64,000 nt of DNA. It comes from Sinomonas atrocyanea. GTDB taxonomy: Bacteria; Actinomycetota; Actinomycetes; Actinomycetales; Micrococcaceae. Numbering within the stretch: the stretch's first letter is position 1; the number at the start of each line of letters is the position of its first letter. The DNA is taken from the NCBI RefSeq assembly GCF_030812675.1, contig NZ_JAUSTE010000009.1, positions 62,001-126,000 on the forward strand, in the 5' to 3' direction. The notes below the pieces were generated by a model. The model was not told the DNA's origin and searched no databases. It was given only the letters and a program-made list of their open reading frames with translations. Positions 21,816 through 28,378 of this stretch are shown one piece after another. The position numbers and the translations under genes were made by a program.

Positions 21816-22862
21816 TCAGGCGCCCGGCGTCTCCTTGTCCTCGCCGCCGTTGGACGCGGCGTGGATGTTCTTCATCGCCGTCGTGGCATCGGGGGCGACA
21901 TGCTTGCCCTCGCCGGCCGCGGCCTTCTCGGCGGCGTCCTTCTCAGCGGCCTCCTCGCCTGCCTTCTCACCCTCGAGGACGGCGGCCTGGCCGGCGTCGA
22001 GCGTGGCGGCGGCCTCAGCCTCGGCCGCATCCGGAGCCTCGTCCACCGGCTTCTCAGCCGTGACGACCCGATCCGTGGCGGGCCCGCTGCTGGCGGGGAC
22101 CGGGGAGGGGGTCGCGGCGCTGCCGGTGGACGTCGAGGCCGTCGGTTCGGCCGGCTTGGGGGCCGGTGTCACCGGGGCGGGAGTCTTCCACGGGTCCTCG
22201 ACCGGCTTGGCGGCCTTCCAGGCCGCAATGCCGGCAGCGACCGCGGCCGTGATGACGCCGAAGATCAGCAGGCCGCGGCCCTTCTTCTTCGGGGCCGGGC
22301 CGGAGACCTCCTTCGCGGCCTTGCGGACCGCCTGCTGGGCGGTGCTCACCGCCTCCTTCGCGGCGGCGTCGGCCTGGCGCACCACGCCCGAGTCGGCGAG
22401 CCTCTGCGCGACGGCGTCGACCCGCCCCGGGGCGGTGGAGAGGCCCCGGTTGACGGAGTCCGCTGCATGGGCGATGCCCTCCGAGATCTTCGGCAGGTAC
22501 TCGTCGGCTGCATCCTTGATCGCCGGCACCGCCTTGTCCACAGCCTGGTGGAGGCGCGGGGCGGCGCTGTCCACCACATCGGTGATCCGCGGCGCGAGCT
22601 GGGAGAGGCCGTCCTGGATCTTCGGCGTCACGGTGGCCACGCCCTCGGCGAGGTTGTGCGCTGCGGACTTGAGGCCCTCCTGGATCCGCGGCGAGGCCGT
22701 GTCCAGCCCCTGCTGGATCCTCGGGACGGCCCACTGCACTGCAGCGTCGACACGGGGTTGGGCCCAGTCGCGTGCGCTCTCGACGCCCGCGCTCACATTC
22801 TGCTGGACGTCGCGGGCGAGCGACTCGGACGCGTTCAGGCTCTTCTCGACTGGTTTCTTCAC
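21816..22862 (-). CDS. Membrane protein with eleven 11-residue amphipathic repeats
   Basis: 348 aa; no family recognised. Residues 36-156 are eleven contiguous 11-residue repeats with consensus P-[RK]-[IV]-x-x-[GA]-[LV]-x-x-A-x, e.g. PRIQQGLDTAS, PRIQEGLKSAA, PKIQDGLSQLA, PRITDVVDSAA, PRLHQAVDKAV, PKISEGIAHAA. An Ala-rich helix (157-187), a basic patch PKKKGRG and one membrane helix (196-216) follow. The tail 217-348 is disordered, rich in Ala, Pro, Thr and Glu. The repeat is like apolipoprotein, synuclein or LEA-type hendecads that lie on lipid surfaces. GTG start with GGAGGT 4 bp upstream. Function unknown; an envelope-associated amphipathic belt is only a guess. Confidence 0.8.
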   Translation of the reverse strand: MKKPVEKSLNASESLARDVQQNVSAGVESARDWAQPRVDAAVQWAVPRIQQGLDTASPRIQEGLKSAAHNLAEGVATVTPKIQDGLSQLAPRITDVVDSAAPRLHQAVDKAVPAIKDAADEYLPKISEGIAHAADSVNRGLSTAPGRVDAVAQRLADSGVVRQADAAAKEAVSTAQQAVRKAAKEVSGPAPKKKGRGLLIFGVITAAVAAGIAAWKAAKPVEDPWKTPAPVTPAPKPAEPTASTSTGSAATPSPVPASSGPATDRVVTAEKPVDEAPDAAEAEAAATLDAGQAAVLEGEKAGEEAAEKDAAEKAAAGEGKHVAPDATTAMKNIHAASNGGEDKETPGA

Positions 22863-22902
22863 GGCTACCTCCGGGAGTCTGCTGGGCCAACGCCAGCCTA
22901 CG

Positions 22903-22916
22903 TGCCACGCGTGGCA
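22903..22916. promoter_or_regulatory. Perfect 14-bp palindrome, possible operator
   Basis: TGCCACGCGTGGCA in the 164-bp gap between two divergent genes (start at 22862 minus, start at 23027 plus). No recognised regulator uses this sequence. It is flanked by AGCCTA and TAGGCT, which extend the symmetry imperfectly. Confidence 0.4.
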
Positions 22917-23026
22917 TAGGCTACGGTCACACGGCCGGAGTGCCCCCGCCGTTCCCGGATTTCACCGAGCGCGGAACCGCCGCCGCACCCGGGGAGCCCC
23001 CGGCGCCCCGTGGAAGAATGGCCGCC

Positions 23027-23572
23027 ATGAGCGCAATCGCAACTGCCAAGGCAACCATCCACACGAACCACGGCGACATCGTGGTCAACCTCTTCGGCAA
23101 CCACGCACCGAAGACGGTCAAGAACTTCGTGGGCCTCGCGACCGGCGAGCAGGCCTGGACGCACCCCGAGACCGGCGAGGAGAAGACGGGCACCCCGCTC
23201 TACAACGGCACCGTGTTCCACCGCATCATCAAGGACTTCATGATCCAGGGCGGCGATCCGCTCGGCAAGGGCATCGGCGGCCCGGGCTACCGGTTCGACG
23301 ACGAGATCCACCCCGAGCTGAACTTCAAGGAGCCCTACAAGCTCGCCATGGCGAACGCAGGCATCCAGGGCGGCAAGGGCACCAACGGGTCCCAGTTCTT
23401 CATCACGACGGTGGACACCAGCTGGCTCTACGGCAAGCACACGATCTTCGGCGAGGTCGCCGACGACGCGTCGAAGAAGGTCGTCGACGACATCGAGGCC
23501 GTCCGCACGGGCATGCAGGACCGCCCCGTCGAGGACGTCGTCATCAGCTCGATCGACGTCGAGCAGCTCTGA
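23027..23572 (+). CDS. ppiA: Cyclophilin-type peptidyl-prolyl isomerase
   Basis: 181 aa. Cyclophilin that catalyses proline cis-trans isomerisation; no signal peptide, so cytoplasmic. Signatures: FHRIIKDFMIQGGDPLGKG, LAMANAG, and NGSQFFITTVDTSWLYGKHT, including the catalytic Arg in FHRI. ATG 23027 was preferred over ATG 23018 because GGAAG (23012-23016) is then 10 bp away instead of 1 bp. It is followed closely by the rhomboid gene, an arrangement usual in actinobacteria. Confidence 0.93.
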   Translation: MSAIATAKATIHTNHGDIVVNLFGNHAPKTVKNFVGLATGEQAWTHPETGEEKTGTPLYNGTVFHRIIKDFMIQGGDPLGKGIGGPGYRFDDEIHPELNFKEPYKLAMANAGIQGGKGTNGSQFFITTVDTSWLYGKHTIFGEVADDASKKVVDDIEAVRTGMQDRPVEDVVISSIDVEQL

Positions 23573-23581
23573 CCCGCTGAC

Positions 23582-24463
23582 GTGACTGAAGGAAGCCCGG
23601 CGGCCGGCCCCGAAGCCGTCCCCGTCTGCCCCCGCCACCCTGACCGCGTCTCCTACGTGACGTGCCAGCGCTGCGGGCGGCCGGCGTGCCCCGAATGCCA
23701 GCGGCCGGCCGCCGTGGGCTTCCAGTGCGTGGACTGCGTCCGCGAGCTCTCCGGCAGTGCTCGGGCCACCCGGACGGTCTACGGGGGCCGGGCGCGGCCC
23801 GGCAGCCGGCCCGCGGTGACCATCGGCATCATCGCCGTGTGCGCGCTCGTGTACGCGCTGCAGTGGATCATCCCCGGCAGCGCCGTCTACGCGGACTTCG
23901 CCTACGCGAACTCGGCCACGCTGACCGCGGCCGAGCCGTGGCGCATGCTCACGAGCGCGTTCCTCCATTCCCAGGGCTTCGTGCTCCACATCGTCCTGAA
24001 CATGTACATGCTGTGGCTGTTCGGACAGGCCCTCGAGCCGCTGCTGGGCAGGGCCCGGTTCCTGGCGGTGTACCTGCTCTCGGCGATCGGGGGATCGGTC
24101 GGATTCCTGCTGCTCGCCCCGGGCCAGCCCGTCGCCGTGATCGGGGCCTCCGGGGCGATCTTCGGCCTGTTCGGAGGCCTGTTCGTGGTGCAGCGCCAGC
24201 GCGGCGGCGACGTCCGCCAGCTCGTCGTGCTGATCGCGATCAACGCCGTGCTCGGCTTCGTGGTCCCGGGCATCGCCTGGCAGGCGCACTTGGGCGGCCT
24301 CGTCACCGGGGCCCTGGCGACGGCGGTCATCGCCTACGCACCGGGCGGCCGGGCCCGCCTCGCGGTCCAGGCCGGCGGGCTCGTGGCCGTCGCCGTCCTC
24401 CTGGCGCTCGCTACGGTCGTGAAGGTCTCGAGCGTGCCCGCCCTCGGGGGAATCTCCCTGTAG
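23582..24463 (+). CDS. Rhomboid-family intramembrane serine protease with N-terminal zinc ribbon
   Basis: 293 aa. Residues 17-55 hold a Cys-rich ribbon (CPRHPDRVSYVTCQRCGRPA, CPECQRPA, CVDC). The rhomboid domain of six helices runs about 80-270. Catalytic serine is in GASGAIFG and histidine in AHLGGLVTG, with the oxyanion residues HIVLNMY. It cleaves membrane proteins inside the bilayer; substrate unknown. GTG start at 23582, 10 bp after ppiA. The zinc ribbon is a known companion in actinobacterial rhomboids. Confidence 0.92.
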   Translation: MTEGSPAAGPEAVPVCPRHPDRVSYVTCQRCGRPACPECQRPAAVGFQCVDCVRELSGSARATRTVYGGRARPGSRPAVTIGIIAVCALVYALQWIIPGSAVYADFAYANSATLTAAEPWRMLTSAFLHSQGFVLHIVLNMYMLWLFGQALEPLLGRARFLAVYLLSAIGGSVGFLLLAPGQPVAVIGASGAIFGLFGGLFVVQRQRGGDVRQLVVLIAINAVLGFVVPGIAWQAHLGGLVTGALATAVIAYAPGGRARLAVQAGGLVAVAVLLALATVVKVSSVPALGGISL

Positions 24464-24487
24464 CGCGGTGGCAGGCGCACCCTCTGG

Positions 24488-24522
24488 AACCCCCTGTGGA
24501 GAGCCTTCTCCACAGGGGTTTT
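24488..24522 (+). terminator. Terminator after the rhomboid gene
   Basis: Imperfect hairpin with about 14 paired bases around a GCCT loop (24488-24520), one bulged C, followed by TTTT. The arms contain TGTGGA/TCCACA, so it also resembles a DnaA-box half-site pair. Confidence 0.7.
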
Positions 24523-24678
24523 CCACATCTGTGCACAAACTGAGCTCTGCGCGCGCCGGCCTGCGCCGCCGCCGTCCCGGGCCGCGACAGGCCTTCCGGA
24601 CGCGAGCGGCGGGCTGTAGGAGGACCCGGTCCCCAGCCTGTGGACAAGATGGGGCCGACGCTGTGGACGGCTGTGGAT
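24519..24678. repeat. DnaA-box-like cluster A
   Basis: Intergenic stretch with TTTTCCACA (24519-24527), TTGTCCACA on the minus strand (24639-24647), and near matches at 24662-24670 and 24672-24680. It resembles elements B (25685) and C (27304) in box content but lacks their shared core. No gene seen. Confidence 0.5.
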
Positions 24679-25167
24679 TCAGGCGGCTCCCGACGCGAGC
24701 AGCTCGTCGAGCCGCTGGTAGCCCTCGTTCATGCCCTCGGTCATCCCGGCGGCGAGCATCGCGTCCCGCGCCTCGACCGTCTGGAAGGACGAGTGGACGC
24801 GGAGCCGGCAGCGGCCCCCGTCGAGGTCCTCGAGGACGGCGGCGTCGAGGGAGACGTGCCCGGGCGCGCCCTCGAACTCGAAGGTCTGGACCATGCGCCG
24901 CGGTGCGGTCAGCTCGTGGAACGACCCGTGGAAGCTGTAGCTCGCGCCCTCGGCACCGGTCTGGGTGAAGCGGTACGAACCGCCACTGCGGGCGTCGAAG
25001 TGGTCGATCACCGTGGTGTAGGCCCGGGGACCGATCCACTGGGCGAAGAGCGCGGGGTCGGTGTGGGCGCGGAACACGCGGTCGGCGGGAGCGTCGAATT
25101 CGCGGACGACGTCGACGAACGGCAGGCCTGGTTCGGCGGTCACGGTCGAGGTCTGGGTGGCGGTCAT
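24679..25167 (-). CDS. SRPBCC/AHSA1-domain protein
   Basis: 162 aa. START-like Bet v 1 fold of the activator-of-Hsp90 homolog 1 type: VREFDAPADRVFRAHTDPAL, FAQWIGPRAY, GGSYRFTQTGAEGASYSFHG and a C-terminal helix. Ligand or reaction unknown. Its ATG overlaps the stop of the upstream ArsR gene as ATGA, so the two are one operon; ArsR-AHSA1 pairs are common and the regulator probably controls this gene. Longer in-frame starts lie inside the ArsR gene and were rejected. Confidence 0.88.
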   Translation of the reverse strand: MTATQTSTVTAEPGLPFVDVVREFDAPADRVFRAHTDPALFAQWIGPRAYTTVIDHFDARSGGSYRFTQTGAEGASYSFHGSFHELTAPRRMVQTFEFEGAPGHVSLDAAVLEDLDGGRCRLRVHSSFQTVEARDAMLAAGMTEGMNEGYQRLDELLASGAA

Positions 25168-25571
25168 GGCTGGTGTCCTCTCTGCTGCGCGGCCGTCTGG
25201 GCCGCGTCCTGCTCCCCGCCGAGGTCCGGCTCGGCCGCGAGGACCGCGTCGAGGCGCCTGTACTTCTCCTCGGTGCGCTCCCGGTAGGCATCGATCCATG
25301 CGGCCAGCGGGCCGAAGGCGGTGGGGTCCAAGTGGCAGGGGCGGCGCTGGGCGTCGCGGCTGCGGGTGATCAGGCCGGCACCCTCGAGCACCCTCAGGTG
25401 CTTCGAGACGGCCTGGACGGTCACGGCGAACGGCGCCGCGAGCTCGTTGACCGTGGCATCCCCCAAGGCGAGGCGTGCCACCAGCTTCCTCCGGAGGGGA
25501 TCGGACAGCGCGGCGAACGCGCGGTTGAGCCGGTCTTCCTCGGTCTCCGTGGCGGGTGGGGCGGAGCTCAT
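25164..25571 (-). CDS. ArsR-family winged-helix regulator
   Basis: 135 aa. The winged helix spans about 15-95: RAFAALSDPLRRKLVARLAL, TVNELAAPFAVTVQAVSKHL, RVLEGAGLITRSRDAQRRPC. A single Cys near the end of the wing and no CxC metal site argue against metal sensing. The C-terminus DAYRERTEEKYRRLDAVL is the tail usual in ArsR regulators paired with AHSA1 proteins. ATG at 25571 has GGAGGT 9 bp upstream. Translationally coupled to the AHSA1 gene. Confidence 0.88.
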   Translation of the reverse strand: MSSAPPATETEEDRLNRAFAALSDPLRRKLVARLALGDATVNELAAPFAVTVQAVSKHLRVLEGAGLITRSRDAQRRPCHLDPTAFGPLAAWIDAYRERTEEKYRRLDAVLAAEPDLGGEQDAAQTAAQQRGHQP

Positions 25572-25906
25572 CGGCGCTGGACCTCCGTGCGGCGTCCGGA
25601 TCCGGACGCTATTCAATGGTCCGGTTGTTCAACTAAATGGTTGAATATACTCACGCTACGCCCGTCCCCCGCGGCGGTCAAGGGTTCCTGTCCACAGGAG
25701 ATGTCCACAGTGTGCGTAACTTACAGGCGTGTAGTTCGCGGCGCGCGCCGCGTGCAGGCGCGCCCGAGGAGCGCTTTCACCGGCCCGTTCCCCCAGCCTT
25801 GTCCCCAGCCTGTGGACAACTCTGGGCATAACGCTGTTGACAACCCCCCGGGCTCCTCCCCGATGTCGGCGCCCGGGCGTAGGCTCGGGCCAAGGAGGTA
25901 GCTGGC
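25572..25906. other. 335-bp intergenic region upstream of pirin-GNAT
   Basis: No gene seen. It holds the AT-richer promoter region of the minus-strand arsR gene (25605-25660, with GGTTGTTCAACTAAATGGTT as an imperfect dyad that may be the ArsR operator) and DnaA-box-rich element B. Confidence 0.6.
25685..25848. repeat. DnaA-box-rich intergenic element B
   Basis: Boxes: CTGTCCACA 25688-25696, ATGTCCACA 25701-25709, TTGTCCCCA 25799-25807, TTGTCCACA (minus) 25811-25819, TTGTCAACA (minus) 25835-25843. A 21-bp core at 25716-25736 (GTAACTTACA...TGTAGTT) is shared with element C at 15 of 21 positions. The flanking box order is shared as well, so B and C are copies of one element. Confidence 0.7.
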
Positions 25907-27301
25907 GTGAGCAATCTTGAACTCGACCCGGCCGAGACACTCTGCGCGGACGAGCCCGCCGCCCAGGGAATCGAGGTCATCGAACCCCGCGACGTGCCCC
26001 TCGGAGGACCGCGGGCGATGCCCGTGCGCCGGACGCTCCCATCCCGGCAGCGCTCCCTCGTGGGCGCCTGGTGCTTCCTCGACCACTACGGTCCCGACGA
26101 CGTCTCCTCCACCGGCGGCATGCGCGTCCCGCCGCACCCGCACACCGGCCTGCAGACCGTGAGCTGGCTCTTCACGGGCGAGATCGAGCACCGTGACAGC
26201 GCGGGCCACCAGGCGAGGGTCCGCCCTGGGGAGCTCAACCTCATGACCGCGGGGCGGGGCATCAACCACTCCGAGTACTCGACGCCCGAGACGACCACGC
26301 TGCACGGCGTCCAGCTGTGGACAGCGCTGCCCGGGCCGTTCCGCTCCGCCCCTCCGGGGTTCGAGCGGTACGTGCCGCCCGCCGTCGGGCTCCACGATCG
26401 GAACGGGGCCCGCGCGGGCGAGCTGCGGGTGTTCCTCGGTTCGCTGCACGGGTCGTCCTCCCCCGTCCGCACGTACACGGCACTGCTCGGAGCCGAGGCC
26501 GTCCTCGACCCGGGAGGCGAGGCGCTCCTGGAGGTCGCGGAGGAGTTCGAGCACGCGATTCTCGCCGACGGTGGGGCGCTCGAGGTCGAGGGCACCGCGC
26601 TGGCCGAGGCGCACCTGGCCTTCCTCGCCCCGGGACGCGGCCGCATCCGGCTCGCCAATCAGGGACCCCGCCCGGTGCGCGCGGTGATCCTCGGCGGCCC
26701 GCCGTTCCCCGAGGAGATCACCATGTGGTGGAACTTCGTGGGCCGCTCCCACGAGGAGGTCGTGGCCTTCCGCGACGCGTGGAACGGGCAGCTGGCGGGG
26801 CAGGGACCGACGGACGACGGCGCACCGTTCGGTCCCGTCGTCGAGCTCACCGGGGGCGAGCCGGCGCTGCCCGCTCCCCCGCTGCCCAACGTCAGGCTCC
26901 GCCCACGGCCGAGCGCGCACACGCCGCACGGCACTGCAGGAACAGCCGAGAAGGAGGGACCCATGACCGTGCAGGAATCCGAGAGGCAGTCTGGGAAGAC
27001 GGAGTTCGTCCACGCGGACCAGAAGCACCGCTACGAGGTGCACGTTGGAGGGGTGGTTGCCGGCTTCACCCAGTACCGGGAGAAGGAGGGCGGCTCCGTC
27101 TACGCGTTCGACCACACCGAGGTGGCCGACGGCTACTCGGGCATGGGGCTCGCGAGCAGGCTCGTCACCTACGCGCTCGACGACGTGCGTGCGGCGGGAC
27201 GCCGGATCCGCCCGTACTGCCCCTATGTCCGGGCCTTCCTCAAGCGGCACCCCGACTATGCGGACCTCGTCGAGGAGGGCTTCGTGATAGACGAGGACTG
27301 A
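25907..27301 (+). CDS. Pirin-family protein fused to a GNAT-type acetyltransferase domain
   Basis: 464 aa in one uninterrupted frame. Residues about 20-300 are a pirin double cupin: GAWCFLDHYGP, the metal-ligand motifs PPHPHTGLQTVSWLFTGE and GRGINHSEYS, then a second cupin. Some pirins are quercetinases, others regulators. Residues 353-464 form a short GNAT-like domain: the hydrophobic RYEVHVGGVVAGFTQY strand, HTEVADGYSGMGLASRLVTY (acetyl-CoA loop) and RPYCPYVRAFLKRHPDY, as in stand-alone 100-residue GCN5-related proteins. A strong internal ribosome site and ATG precede that domain, so two products are possible. GTG start for the long form, with GGAGG about 10 bp upstream. Confidence 0.85.
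   Translation: MSNLELDPAETLCADEPAAQGIEVIEPRDVPLGGPRAMPVRRTLPSRQRSLVGAWCFLDHYGPDDVSSTGGMRVPPHPHTGLQTVSWLFTGEIEHRDSAGHQARVRPGELNLMTAGRGINHSEYSTPETTTLHGVQLWTALPGPFRSAPPGFERYVPPAVGLHDRNGARAGELRVFLGSLHGSSSPVRTYTALLGAEAVLDPGGEALLEVAEEFEHAILADGGALEVEGTALAEAHLAFLAPGRGRIRLANQGPRPVRAVILGGPPFPEEITMWWNFVGRSHEEVVAFRDAWNGQLAGQGPTDDGAPFGPVVELTGGEPALPAPPLPNVRLRPRPSAHTPHGTAGTAEKEGPMTVQESERQSGKTEFVHADQKHRYEVHVGGVVAGFTQYREKEGGSVYAFDHTEVADGYSGMGLASRLVTYALDDVRAAGRRIRPYCPYVRAFLKRHPDYADLVEEGFVIDED
26951..26965 (+). promoter_or_regulatory. Internal ribosome site and ATG for the GNAT domain
   Basis: AAGGAGGG at 26951-26958 followed after 4 bp by ATG at 26963, in frame with the surrounding pirin-GNAT reading frame (Met353). 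Such a match inside a gene suggests separate translation of a 112-residue GNAT protein. Confidence 0.65.
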
Positions 27302-27303
27302 GG

Positions 27304-27430
27304 TTTGTCCACAGGGTTGTCCACGCCGTGGATAACTCACACTGATGTAGTTCCCCGCAGCGGGCCGGTATCCACCGACTTTCCCACACCCTGTGGATAA
27401 CTCGGCCGGCGCTGTGCACACCCCGTGTAC
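27304..27430. repeat. DnaA-box-rich intergenic element C
   Basis: Boxes: TTGTCCACA 27305-27313, TTGTCCACG 27317-27325, TTATCCACG (minus) 27327-27335, TTATCCACA (minus) 27392-27400, and TTGTACACG (minus) near 27422. The core at 27332-27352 (ATAACTCACA...TGTAGTT) matches element B. Together B and C bracket the pirin-GNAT gene in the same orientation. Confidence 0.7.
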
Positions 27431-27444
27431 AACCTCGCTCCCCC

Positions 27445-27522
27445 GTTCCGGGTACGGATCTCGGCGTCGATGCGGCGTTCCGGGTACGGATCTCGGCGCC
27501 GCTCCCGCCCTCCGGGTACGGG
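27445..27522 (+). repeat. 32-bp-period tandem repeat, array 1
   Basis: Copies begin at 27445, 27477 and 27509 (third truncated). Each starts GTTCCGGGTACGGATCTCGG and is followed by a 10-bp variable spacer. It lies just before the promoter of the SDR gene at 27543. Same family as the arrays at 39835 and 43003. Confidence 0.85.
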
Positions 27523-27542
27523 AGCGCCGTTAGCATGGCCGA

Positions 27543-28337
27543 ATGGAGCCCACCGTGGATGGACCCGTCCCGACAGACGGGGATCGGCCCCTCGCGCTCG
27601 TCACGGGGGTAGGACGCACCGTCGGTATCGGCGCGGGCATCGCCCGCGAGCTCGCGCGCCAGGGGTGGGACCTTGCCCTCTCGTTCTGGCGCCCCTACGA
27701 CAGCCGCATGCCCTGGGGTGTACAGGCCGCCGACGCCGAGGCCATCGCCGAGGAACTGCGCGGGCTCGGGGCCTCCGTCGCGACGATCGAGGCAGACCTC
27801 GCCGACCCCGCAGCCCCGGAACGACTCCTGGCGGAGGCGGGAGGCGAGCGGCCCGTCAGGGCGCTCGTGCTCAGCCATGCGGAGTCCGTCGATTCGGCGC
27901 TGCTGGACACGGGGCTCGAATCTTTCGACCGGCATTTCGCGGTGAACGTCCGGGCCTCCTGGCTCCTCGTCCGCGCCTACGCCCGGCAGTTCCCGGCCGA
28001 GTGGCACGGTGCGGGGCGCATCGTGGCGCTCACCTCCGACCACACGGTGGGGAACATGCCCTACGGGGCAAGCACGGGCGCACTCGACCGCATCGTCACT
28101 GCGGCGGCACGGGAGCTGGCTCCGCAGGGCATCGCTGCCAACGTCGTCAACCCGGGGCCCGTCGACACCGGCTGGATGGATGACGACACCCGCGCAGCCC
28201 TGGCCGCCCGGCAGCCTTGGGGGCGCCTCGGCACCCCGGCGGACATTGCCGGCGTGGTGGCCTTCCTCCTCAGCGGCCCGGGCGGCTGGGTCAACGGCCA
28301 GCTCCTCCACGCCGACGGAGGCTTCTCGGCTCCCTGA
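27543..28337 (+). CDS. SDR-family oxidoreductase with altered active site
   Basis: 264 aa. Rossmann-fold short-chain dehydrogenase related to 3-ketoacyl-ACP reductases. The nucleotide loop is changed to TGVGRTVGIGAGIA (15-34 region), and the usual NNAG is SHAE. The catalytic YxxxK reads YGAST: Tyr174 is present but Thr178 (ACG) replaces Lys. The nearest Ser (165) is 9 residues ahead rather than 12-13. It ends with GGWVNGQLLHADGGFSAP as in active relatives. The ATG lies 6 bp after TAGCAT (27531-27536), the leaderless layout. Substrate unknown; activity doubtful. Confidence 0.85.
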   Translation: MEPTVDGPVPTDGDRPLALVTGVGRTVGIGAGIARELARQGWDLALSFWRPYDSRMPWGVQAADAEAIAEELRGLGASVATIEADLADPAAPERLLAEAGGERPVRALVLSHAESVDSALLDTGLESFDRHFAVNVRASWLLVRAYARQFPAEWHGAGRIVALTSDHTVGNMPYGASTGALDRIVTAAARELAPQGIAANVVNPGPVDTGWMDDDTRAALAARQPWGRLGTPADIAGVVAFLLSGPGGWVNGQLLHADGGFSAP

Positions 28338-28378
28338 GCTTGGATCCCCTCAACGGAATATTCCGGGCAGGGAAAGTA

